Positions 34,176 to 40,729 of a stretch of 40,729 nt of DNA are shown here, in pieces; position 1 is the first letter of the stretch; each line of letters begins with the position of its first letter. Under the pieces are notes generated by a model that was not told the origin of the DNA, searched no databases, and was given only the letters and a program-made list of their open reading frames with translations. A program made the translations under genes and the position numbers. This DNA comes from HGM04593 sp045636125 (GTDB taxonomy: Bacteria > Bacteroidota > Bacteroidia > Bacteroidales > Bacteroidaceae), in contig JAZTWX010000005.1 of the NCBI GenBank assembly GCA_045636125.1, forward strand, positions 1 to 40,729. The letters run 5' to 3'.

Positions 34176-34610
34176 CTATTTTGCTGTGTTGTGGCGTTTG
34201 CGGTAGTTGTTGGGTGTCTCGCCCATTATGCGGTAGAACGATGCGTAGAACGATTGGCGGTTGGCAAAGCCCACTGCTGTGCCAATCTCCTCAATTGTGA
34301 GGTGGTTGTAACGCTTGTCGGTCATACAGTTGAGCGCCTCCTTTATGCGATACTCGTTCACAAGGCACGAAAAGTTGGTCTTGAAACGCGAATTTATTAC
34401 CGCCGAAATGTAGCGGGTGTTCGTGTTTAGTTCCCCGGCAAGTTCCTTGGCCGAAAAATTCTTGTCGCGGTATCTCTTTTCAATGACTATGAGGCTTAAG
34501 ATTTTTTCATATAACTCGTCGGCCAGTTCGGCACGTATGAGGGTGCGGTAGCTGGCATCCTTTTCAACCTTCTCTTTAATGTTGTATGGTTTTGCAGGGG
34601 TGGTTGTCAT
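34176..34610 (-). CDS. AraC-type transcriptional regulator, short
   Basis: The 144-residue protein is essentially an AraC DNA-binding domain with a short N-terminal helical extension. The two helix-turn-helix units are at about 55-95 (FSAKELAGELNTNTRYISAVI) and about 105-138 (LTIEEIGTAVGFANRQSFYA and the signature FYRIMGETPNNYRK). There is no ligand-binding domain. The frame is open up to 34667, but that first ATG lies inside the promoter; the ATG at 34610 is the correct start. The neighbour downstream is the alkylation-repair-like gene, which recalls Ada-type pairing of an AraC domain with alkylation repair, though no methyl-accepting domain is present. Confidence 0.85.
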   Translation of the reverse strand: MTTTPAKPYNIKEKVEKDASYRTLIRAELADELYEKILSLIVIEKRYRDKNFSAKELAGELNTNTRYISAVINSRFKTNFSCLVNEYRIKEALNCMTDKRYNHLTIEEIGTAVGFANRQSFYASFYRIMGETPNNYRKRHNTAK

Positions 34611-34645
34611 AATGTTTTTCCCTTTTGTTCTTGTATCGTTCCTTA

Positions 34646-34676
34646 CAAATGTAATGTTTTTTTGCAAACGTGCAAA
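34646..34676 (-). promoter_or_regulatory. Consensus promoter of the AraC-type gene
   Basis: On the minus strand TTTG (34676-34673), a 19-base spacer and TACATTTG (34653-34646) match the consensus exactly. The expected start near 34639 leaves a leader of about 29 bases before the ATG at 34610. Confidence 0.72.
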
Positions 34677-34783
34677 TTTTATGGTTACTTAATTTGTTTG
34701 TAAAAATATTTCAAAAACGTAACAGCGTGCTATATTGCGAGTTATGTCGTGGAAACAATTTCGGTGGTTGCGTGGTGGATTTT

Positions 34784-35575
34784 TTATTTGGGCGTTCCTG
34801 CAAGCCTGTTTGCCGTTGCACGGCTCTTTTGCGCCGCCTGTCTCTTGCCCATCTTCTGCAGTATTTCGGCGCGTATAATGTGATATTCGGCCTTTCGGGG
34901 CGAAAGTTCTATGGCTTTGTCAATGTCCTGCAAGGCAAGCTCGTGCTGCTGTTGTTCGCGCTCGATGTTGCAGCGCGCAACGTAGAGTTCTGCGTCGTGC
35001 GGGTGCTCGTCTATGAGCGTTTCAAGCATCATCAGGCAGTCGTTTGTGTTGCCCTCTTTCTGGTACAGAAGGGCAAGCCCCAGCCGCGCCTCCTTGTCGC
35101 CGGAGTCGAGCGAGATAGTCTTCAGATAATCTATTTTCGCAGCTTTGAAATTGCCTGTGAGCGTGTGGGCGTAGGCGCGGAAAAGGAGAATACCACGGTT
35201 GCGCGGTTCCTGTTCCAGAATCTTGTTGTAATACTTAATGGCTGCTGTGGCGCTGTCACATTCGAGCATAATGTTGCCCATCTGTGTCAGCAGCTCCACC
35301 TGCGTGCTGTCAATGGCAAGTGCCTGAGCGTAACTCTCGGCAGCCTTCTCTTTATCCCCTGTGACACGCAGTGCGTGCCCGCGGCTCGAAAGGGCAAAAA
35401 TCCTCTCGTTGTCGCTCTTTGTTGCACCGGCCGCCTGCAGGAACAGCTCGGCTGCCTGCCGGTAATTACCTTCGCGGCTCTTCCTCTTGCCCTCCTCGCA
35501 AAGCTCGGTGAAGCTTTGTGCGCCGCAGTGCAGGGCTATAAACATTGCAATTATTGCTATAATGAAATTTTTCAT
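34784..35575 (-). CDS. Secreted TPR-repeat protein
   Basis: The 263-residue protein has a signal peptide (1-19, cut after HCGA-Q region) and about six tetratricopeptide repeats covering residues 22-250, for example SRGHALRVTGDKEKAAESYAQALAID and GNIMLECDSATAAIKYYNKILEQEP in pieces of the canonical W/G/Y/A/P spacing. TPR arrays are protein-binding scaffolds; the partner is unknown. It is predicted to be periplasmic. A good -7 box (TATCTTCG, minus strand 35606-35599) lies 24 bases upstream. It appears monocistronic. Confidence 0.87.
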   Translation of the reverse strand: MKNFIIAIIAMFIALHCGAQSFTELCEEGKRKSREGNYRQAAELFLQAAGATKSDNERIFALSSRGHALRVTGDKEKAAESYAQALAIDSTQVELLTQMGNIMLECDSATAAIKYYNKILEQEPRNRGILLFRAYAHTLTGNFKAAKIDYLKTISLDSGDKEARLGLALLYQKEGNTNDCLMMLETLIDEHPHDAELYVARCNIEREQQQHELALQDIDKAIELSPRKAEYHIIRAEILQKMGKRQAAQKSRATANRLAGTPK

Positions 35576-35598
35576 TGCATTTTCATTTGAATACCCCG

Positions 35599-35606
35599 CG
35601 AAGATA
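35599..35606 (-). promoter_or_regulatory. -7 box of the TPR gene
   Basis: TATCTTCG on the minus strand matches the -7 box of three plus-strand promoters in this window. The -33 region is poor. The predicted leader is about 17 bases. Confidence 0.4.
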
Positions 35607-35723
35607 GTGAAATATATAATTAATAGGTGTTAAGGCTGCTTAATTTTATATAACTGTCCGTTATGCAAAGGGGGCTGCGGGCAATTAATTTAATGCCTTG
35701 TGAAAGAAAATGGCATTATCGCA

Positions 35724-35755
35724 TTTGATGTTTGCAAATAAATTACTTATCTTCG
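35724..35755 (+). promoter_or_regulatory. Promoter of tRNA-Arg
   Basis: TTTG (35724-35727), 20 bases, then TATCTTCG (35748-35755). The predicted start near 35762 is 7 bases before the mature tRNA, so this is the strongest of the TTCG-type promoters by context. Confidence 0.75.
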
Positions 35756-35768
35756 CGCCGTGAAAGCC

Positions 35769-35843
35769 GGCCTTGTAGTTCAATGGATAGAACGAAGGTT
35801 TCCTAAACCTTAAATTTGGGTTCGATTCCCAGCGGGGCTACCA
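35769..35843 (+). tRNA. tRNA-Arg (anticodon CCT)
   Basis: A full cloverleaf can be folded. The acceptor GGCCTTG pairs with CGGGGCT with G-U wobbles, the D-stem is GTTC/GAAC, and the anticodon stem is AAGGT/ACCTT around the loop TTCCTAA. The T-stem TTGGG/CCCAG holds the TTCGATT loop. The CCA end is encoded (35841-35843). The anticodon CCT reads AGG. The gene is single and flanked by its own promoter and terminator. Confidence 0.93.
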
Positions 35844-35846
35844 CAG

Positions 35847-35873
35847 CGCGGAACGAGTGTTCCGCGTTTTTTT
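35847..35873 (+). terminator. Terminator of tRNA-Arg
   Basis: Perfect 8-base GC-rich arms (35847-35854 and 35859-35866) are followed by seven Ts (35867-35873), 3 bases after the tRNA. Confidence 0.88.
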
Positions 35874-35888
35874 ATTGTTACAAATAAT

Positions 35889-35926
35889 ATAACACCCGTG
35901 AAGGAGTCTTCCTTCACGGGTGTTAT
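35889..35926 (-). terminator. Terminator of the sialidase gene
   Basis: Perfect 17-base arms (35889-35905 and 35910-35926) with a 4-base loop lie 14 bases beyond the sialidase stop codon. The minus-strand tail is AT-rich rather than a clean U-run. Together with the tRNA terminator it isolates the two convergent units. Confidence 0.8.
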
Positions 35927-35940
35927 TGTGCAGTGTGTAA

Positions 35941-38900
35941 TTATTCGATAACTACCTTCTTGCCGTCTACAATGTAGATGCCGGGTGTTGTAATGTCCTC
36001 AATCTTGCGGCCGGTGAGGTCGTATATTCCTTTGGGAGCGCTGTAATCCTCGGTTATGCTCTCAACACCGAGAGGCTTGCCTGTGAGCCAGGGGAGCGAG
36101 AAGCGTGCGTAGCGCATCTGGTAGCCGCCCTCGAGGCAGTCCTCCTCAAAGTATATTCCTATGGTGCCGTCGGCAAGTACTGTCATCGACGAGTAGGCCG
36201 AGCCACCGGGGCAAATTGTCTTTTTGATGGGCCAGCTGTTTGCCTCGTCGTCGCTGTGGTACACGGTTACGTTCTTGCGCGATGTAGCATCGGGAACCGA
36301 CAGCAACAGGCCTTCTTCCTTGCCGTTGATGGTTACGCGTATTACGTCGCCGTTGCAACCGGGATCGTAAACGTCGGCGAACTGTGCGCGTGCTGTCCAC
36401 GATTGTCCGTCGTCGGTAGATGTAGCGTAATATACCTTTCCGCCGCCTTGTTTGCGCGATTTTACAAGCAGTGTGCCGTCGCTCAATTCCACAATCTTCG
36501 ACTCGTCGGCGTCGAGCAGAGCGGGCACTGCGTTGCAGGTCCAGGTCTTTCCGTGGTCGTCGGAGCGCAGAATCTGTGCTTCGAACAGCGAGTGGTTGCT
36601 GGTGTTTGTGGTGCGCACGGGTGCAACGCACATGAGCGTTCCCTTGCTTGTTTGCAGTGCCGCACCCGAACTGAAAAACATTGAGTGCCAGTTCTTGCGT
36701 GTGTCGTCGCTGCAGCCTGTGCCGTAAATCATATCGGTAATATCGACGGGAGCGTCCCAGGTGAGGCCGTTGTCGTGGCTAACAATGTATTTGAGGCGTG
36801 CGGGGTCGTCGGGTGTTCCGTAGTAGAATCCCTTCTTCGATGTCACAAGCACGAATATGTCGCCTGTCACGCGGTCGGTAACAATGGCGGGGTCGCCGTG
36901 TCCGTAGTCGCCGCCAAGCTCGGCTGTACCGGCAATGGTTACAGGCTCGGTCCAGGTCTTTCCGTTGTCCTTGCTCACACGTGCAACAACGTCGATGTTG
37001 TTGGGGAGGTCGCCGTTAGAGCCCCAGCGTTTGTCGGTTACAGCAACCAGCCAACCGTTCATTGCTGTGGCAATGGCGGGTATGCGGTAATAGCGCGAAC
37101 CGTGGGTGTTGGAGTATTCAATGGTGCTTGCAGTGAGGAACACTGTTGTGTAGGTGGCGGGGTTACCGGCATTTTCGGCAACAGTGCCGTTGTTTATCTT
37201 GTAGCTTGTTATCGATGCGTTGATAACCTCGCCCTCGGTTGCTGTTTCGCTTATGTCGGCTACCAGCCAATAGTAGAGCGACGAGCCCGAAGGCAGTGTC
37301 TGGCTGTTATTGAATGTAAAGCTGAACGAACCGTCGGCTGCAGGTGTGGTTTCAGCAATGAGCACAGCGCCCTCTTTGCCTGCGCGGTACTCATACTCAT
37401 CGGTTACCGAGTATATGTAGAGCTTGCTCACAGCGCCTGTTGTGTTGCCGGTGCTTCCGCTGATGCCGTTGAAAGCAGCGCTGCCGTTGAGGCCTTCCAC
37501 CATGAACTGCACGCGCAGCAAGGGCTCCTTTGTGTTGCCTATGCCGGTGGTTGTAATTCCGCCGCCCACGGTTGTGCTGCTGAGTGCCGCTGTTGAGGCG
37601 AGCTCTTCGTTGCTCAAAGGCTTGAATGCCCACAACGATGCTCCGTTGTTCTCGGCTGCCCAGTTCACAATTACCGAATTGTGCTCTTGTGCGTGCACGG
37701 GGTTGTAACCGTCGGCTTTAATTGTGTATCCCAAGCCGTTCAACGACTCGTCCTCCCATTTTGCAACGGTGTATACATATTGTGCTGTGGCCGATGTTCC
37801 GTTTGCGGGGTTTGCGGCAAAGTAGCGGCCTGTGGCGTAGTTGCGTACGGCAACCTTGCCGGCACTGTTCTTTTCGAGACACCACACCATATTGGGGTCG
37901 AGGCGTTTTGTGGCGAATTTCATTGCAACGCCATCCTGGGTTGAAACGCTTGTAATAGCCTTTTCGGTGCAGTAACCCTTTGTTGAGGCCGATGTAATGT
38001 AGTACCAGGTTTCGTTGCCCGCAGTTGAGTATTTTACATCGTTGCGGGTGGCGTTGTATGCTTCGAGTGCTGCGCCGAGGGTAGCGGCTGCAGCAGCAAC
38101 CTCTTCGTCGGTGAGGCCCTCAGTACTGTTCTTCTCCTTTGCGGCACCTATTGCAGCCTGCAGTGTTGCGCGGCTCTCGGCTGAGAAACAGCCGGGTGCT
38201 GTGCCCTCTTGTGTTCTTGCAAGGCGCACCTGTGCCTGGTTAATTGCCTCTACAATGGGCTGGTATCCGTCGATATTTGAATTTACCGCTGTGAGAATGT
38301 AGTCGGAACACCAGCTGCCGTTGTTCACGGGAATACTGTTCTGGTTGAACGAGCCTCCGCCGGCTGCCATAACCATATATTTACCGCCGCTCGATGTGGG
38401 GTTGTAGAGTGATTTTGCGCCCACGCCTGTGTGTACGGCATCGTCGGTGAGCTTGAAACTGTAGGCGTTATCGGCTACTTGCAGGCTCTTGTTGGCATAA
38501 GAGAGGTATTTGCCGTTGCCGTTCTTGAAATAGTACGCATCCTTGCCGTTGAGTTCCATTGCCCACTCGTAAGCGGGGTTGCTTATTTCGTATTCGGTAC
38601 CCGATGTGAGGTTGTTGTTGTTCACATAGAGGTAACGGTTGATGTAGCTGCCGTCGCTCTGCTTGGTGTTTGCTGCAATGTAGTATTTGCTGCCGGGGTA
38701 GGTGATGGTGGCAATCTCCTCCTCGCTAAGCGCTTTATCGAAGAATTGTACTGTGTGTATCTTGCCTTGGAATACCTCAACATTGGCATTATTTACAACT
38801 CCTCCACCAATGTATATGGTTCTATTGTCGCTGTCGGCATATTTGCTGAATGTTTGCAGTGCGTAACCGCTAGCAGGGAATCTCTGTTCCTGTTGTTTTG

Positions 38901-40729
38901 TGCCGTTGACATATGCCTTGTAGGTGTTGTTGGTTTTGTCGAGCACGAATACTATGCGTGTAACAGCGTCGGCGGTTACAGAGCCAGCGGTGAAGCGGTC
39001 GCTTGCGAGCGACGATGCAAAGTAACCCATTTTGCTGTCGAAATGTCCGTAGGCAAAGTAGTTGGCGTTCTCTTTCTGTGCCTGTGTGGCTGCGGGCTGT
39101 GAGGGGTCGCTCACGCTTATGAGCGCACGGCGGCCGCTGAGGGTTGCGGGCATTATAACCTCCATTGCGATGGTTACATCGTTCATTGCCATAAGCTGTT
39201 TTGCGGTGCTGCTCTTAATGGCGTAGGGGTACGACTCGAATGCGAGTGCGTCTATGGTAATTGCGGGCTCAATCGCCTCGAGCTCCTCGTCGGGCTCCCC
39301 GGTGCAGAGGGCTATCCTGTACTGGCAACCGCTGTCGGCGCGGTCGGTACCTGTCTGTCCGTTGCTCCAGTTGTACACTTTGTAACCGAGCGCTTGTTGT
39401 GTCTGGTTCAGCTGCACTGTGCCGCTCGATATTATAAAGAGCCCTGGGCTGCTGGCGTAGCTCAGTGTCCAGCCGTTTGTGGGTTGAGTGCTGCTTGTTG
39501 TTATCTGGTTGTTGTATGCCGCAGTGGGGGCAAGGTATGAACCGTCTTTGCGGTTTACGATGTCGAAAGAACCGTTGTCGCGTGCAATGAATTTCCACAT
39601 ACTGTGTGCGTAGTTGTTCTCCTCGGCTCCGGTAACGCCGGCGTTGGCGCCGTTGCTGCTGAGGTAACGGCTGTCGCGGTTGGGGGTGTAGAGTTTGTAC
39701 CACACATCGTTGCCGTTGGCGCTTGCCGCAGGTTTGTTTATGAGTGGCAGAAGCTCGTTGGTGGCTGTGGTGATCGCTGTCTGCAGGTCGGTGAAGGTGT
39801 CGCTGGCTGTCTGCGATGTTGCAAGCGCTGCATATGCATTGTTGAGTGCCTGTTTCACGCCTGCAAGGCTCGTGGCGGTGTACTCGCCCACGGCGTTACC
39901 CTCGGGCAAGGCTGCTGCTGTTAGAATGGCGTTGCCTAGTGTTGTGCGGTTGTTGAAACGGGTGTAAAGGGCATTGGCCTCGTCGTCGCTTATGGCGGTA
40001 ACGCCGCTTCCTATTGCGGCTGCAATCTTCTGTGCAACCTTTGCGTATCCTTTACCGTAGAGGTAGTCGCCGGTGAAATATGCTGTGTTTGCAACAGAGC
40101 CGTTTATAAAGTCGGTGTAGATGTCGAGGTATGCAATGTTATTGTCGGTAGCATACTGCTCGAGCAAAGCATTGAAAGGTGCTACGCGGTTGCTGTTCGC
40201 ATCGGCGTTGCTGCGGGGCTGCAGGCTCATTATAGTAAGCTTTGTTGTGGGTGCAAGCTCCTTTATCTTTGCAACAACGTTCTTGTAGTTGTTGAGTACA
40301 GTCTCAAGCGCTGTCGAACCGTTTACGTCGCTCACTCCCGCATACAGGAATATCTGTGCGGGTGCTGTGCCGCCGCGCAGTATGGCAGTAACCATCTTCT
40401 GCATATCGGCAAGTGAGGGACCGGGGTAGCCCCAAGCGGTTCCGCGGTTCTTCACCTTGTTGCTTTTCAAGAGTTCGTGCCACTCGCCGCCGTTTATCAT
40501 TTCGTCGCCGATTATGAGAATATCGTCGCTTTTCACGGGCAATTTGCTGAACACGGTGGCGCGCATTCCGTTGGCACCGCCAAGTCCGCCGTTGTTCTGT
40601 GCCTCTGCTCCGTAAACCGATTTTGCTTCGGGATTGTCGTTTACGTATTGTGCAATTTTGTCGCACCATATTTTGTAACCGTCCGATGTCAAGTGCAGAT
40701 AGTCGTACGACAAGGCATTGCTTGTAATA
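35941..40729 (-). CDS. Secreted multidomain sialidase with SGNH esterase-like domains (5' end beyond the window)
   Basis: The frame stays open to the window edge, so the N-terminus is missing; numbering here starts at the TTG at 40713. Residues 1-25 are the end of an SGNH hydrolase domain with an intact D4-x-x-H7 block. A second SGNH-like domain (about 50-237) has lost its catalytic residues. Helical FIVAR-like segments (about 240-325 and 815-890), lectin-like modules (about 337-470 and 675-810, 900-1035) and a LamG-like domain (about 485-670) follow. The GH33 sialidase domain (about 1195-1545) has the RIP motif (R1210) and Asp boxes SKDNGKTW (1247), SHDNGLTW (1312), SDDHGKTW (1384) and STDDGQSW (1432). 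The last 30 residues are a beta-rich C-terminal tail (IYDLTGR..., PGIYIVDGKK). It should release terminal sialic acid from host glycans, with the first SGNH domain plausibly removing O-acetyl groups; the latter is inference. Confidence 0.92.
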   Translation of the reverse strand, partial: ITSNALSYDYLHLTSDGYKIWCDKIAQYVNDNPEAKSVYGAEAQNNGGLGGANGMRATVFSKLPVKSDDILIIGDEMINGGEWHELLKSNKVKNRGTAWGYPGPSLADMQKMVTAILRGGTAPAQIFLYAGVSDVNGSTALETVLNNYKNVVAKIKELAPTTKLTIMSLQPRSNADANSNRVAPFNALLEQYATDNNIAYLDIYTDFINGSVANTAYFTGDYLYGKGYAKVAQKIAAAIGSGVTAISDDEANALYTRFNNRTTLGNAILTAAALPEGNAVGEYTATSLAGVKQALNNAYAALATSQTASDTFTDLQTAITTATNELLPLINKPAASANGNDVWYKLYTPNRDSRYLSSNGANAGVTGAEENNYAHSMWKFIARDNGSFDIVNRKDGSYLAPTAAYNNQITTSSTQPTNGWTLSYASSPGLFIISSGTVQLNQTQQALGYKVYNWSNGQTGTDRADSGCQYRIALCTGEPDEELEAIEPAITIDALAFESYPYAIKSSTAKQLMAMNDVTIAMEVIMPATLSGRRALISVSDPSQPAATQAQKENANYFAYGHFDSKMGYFASSLASDRFTAGSVTADAVTRIVFVLDKTNNTYKAYVNGTKQQEQRFPASGYALQTFSKYADSDNRTIYIGGGVVNNANVEVFQGKIHTVQFFDKALSEEEIATITYPGSKYYIAANTKQSDGSYINRYLYVNNNNLTSGTEYEISNPAYEWAMELNGKDAYYFKNGNGKYLSYANKSLQVADNAYSFKLTDDAVHTGVGAKSLYNPTSSGGKYMVMAAGGGSFNQNSIPVNNGSWCSDYILTAVNSNIDGYQPIVEAINQAQVRLARTQEGTAPGCFSAESRATLQAAIGAAKEKNSTEGLTDEEVAAAAATLGAALEAYNATRNDVKYSTAGNETWYYITSASTKGYCTEKAITSVSTQDGVAMKFATKRLDPNMVWCLEKNSAGKVAVRNYATGRYFAANPANGTSATAQYVYTVAKWEDESLNGLGYTIKADGYNPVHAQEHNSVIVNWAAENNGASLWAFKPLSNEELASTAALSSTTVGGGITTTGIGNTKEPLLRVQFMVEGLNGSAAFNGISGSTGNTTGAVSKLYIYSVTDEYEYRAGKEGAVLIAETTPAADGSFSFTFNNSQTLPSGSSLYYWLVADISETATEGEVINASITSYKINNGTVAENAGNPATYTTVFLTASTIEYSNTHGSRYYRIPAIATAMNGWLVAVTDKRWGSNGDLPNNIDVVARVSKDNGKTWTEPVTIAGTAELGGDYGHGDPAIVTDRVTGDIFVLVTSKKGFYYGTPDDPARLKYIVSHDNGLTWDAPVDITDMIYGTGCSDDTRKNWHSMFFSSGAALQTSKGTLMCVAPVRTTNTSNHSLFEAQILRSDDHGKTWTCNAVPALLDADESKIVELSDGTLLVKSRKQGGGKVYYATSTDDGQSWTARAQFADVYDPGCNGDVIRVTINGKEEGLLLSVPDATSRKNVTVYHSDDEANSWPIKKTICPGGSAYSSMTVLADGTIGIYFEEDCLEGGYQMRYARFSLPWLTGKPLGVESITEDYSAPKGIYDLTGRKIEDITTPGIYIVDGKKVVIE

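Noticed and set aside
35769..35843. tRNA-Arg as an integration site for a mobile element
   Set aside because: No duplicate of the tRNA 3' end and no integrase were seen in the window. The sialidase behind it ends normally at its own terminator.
1..40729. CRISPR array, insertion sequence, prophage or toxin-antitoxin module
   Set aside because: No regularly spaced repeats, transposase, phage structural gene or small paired toxin-antitoxin gene was recognised on either strand.

Overview
The window comes from a Bacteroidales-type bacterium (phylum Bacteroidota). The evidence is promoters of the TTTG-N19/20-TAnnTTTG class, several with a TATCTTCG or TATATTCG -7 box, absence of clear Shine-Dalgarno sequences, large secreted carbohydrate enzymes with a short beta-rich C-terminal tail, DUF4595/DUF4878-like lipoproteins, and a 2-oxoacid:ferredoxin oxidoreductase typical of anaerobes. 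I cannot resolve family or genus. Coding DNA is moderately GC-rich; two genes (11304-12110 and 28315-29511) look more AT-rich by eye.

Layout: (1) 1-504 is a gene-free edge with a repeat-like, hairpin-rich stretch. (2) 505-11104 holds two divergent secreted glycosidases: a GH20 beta-N-acetylhexosaminidase and a 2297-residue fusion of a GH84 beta-N-acetylglucosaminidase, four QxW modules and a LacZ-type GH2 beta-galactosidase. (3) 11304-12110 is a lipoprotein that seems to start on ATT. (4) 12185-15045 is korA-korB. (5) 15234-20674 is a three-gene RND efflux operon. (6) 20941-24308 is a tight plus-strand run efp, glycosyltransferase, radC, MIP18/DUF59, lpxH. (7) 24436-26667 is pta-ackA. (8) 26906-28242 is a GNAT acetyltransferase and a small lipoprotein. 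(9) 28315-33401 is a minus-strand run: Fur-family regulator, purA, neutral zinc peptidase, hisS and an unknown secreted protein. (10) 33516-35575 is an AraC-type regulator, a DNA-alkylation-repair-like HEAT protein and a TPR protein. (11) tRNA-Arg(CCT) is at 35769-35843. (12) 35941 to the right edge is a truncated, very large sialidase with SGNH esterase-like domains.

The accessory theme is host-glycan harvesting. Sialidase, SGNH esterase-like, beta-galactosidase, GH84 and GH20 activities together would trim sialylated, N-acetyllactosamine-containing chains. All three enzymes carry signal peptides where the N-terminus is visible, lectin-like modules, and a C-terminal tail like those of type IX-secreted proteins. 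No SusC/SusD pair or glycan sensor is in the window. The rest is core metabolism. The most unusual observations are the second SGNH domain of the sialidase, which has lost its Ser, Asn and His, and the GH84-GH2 fusion.
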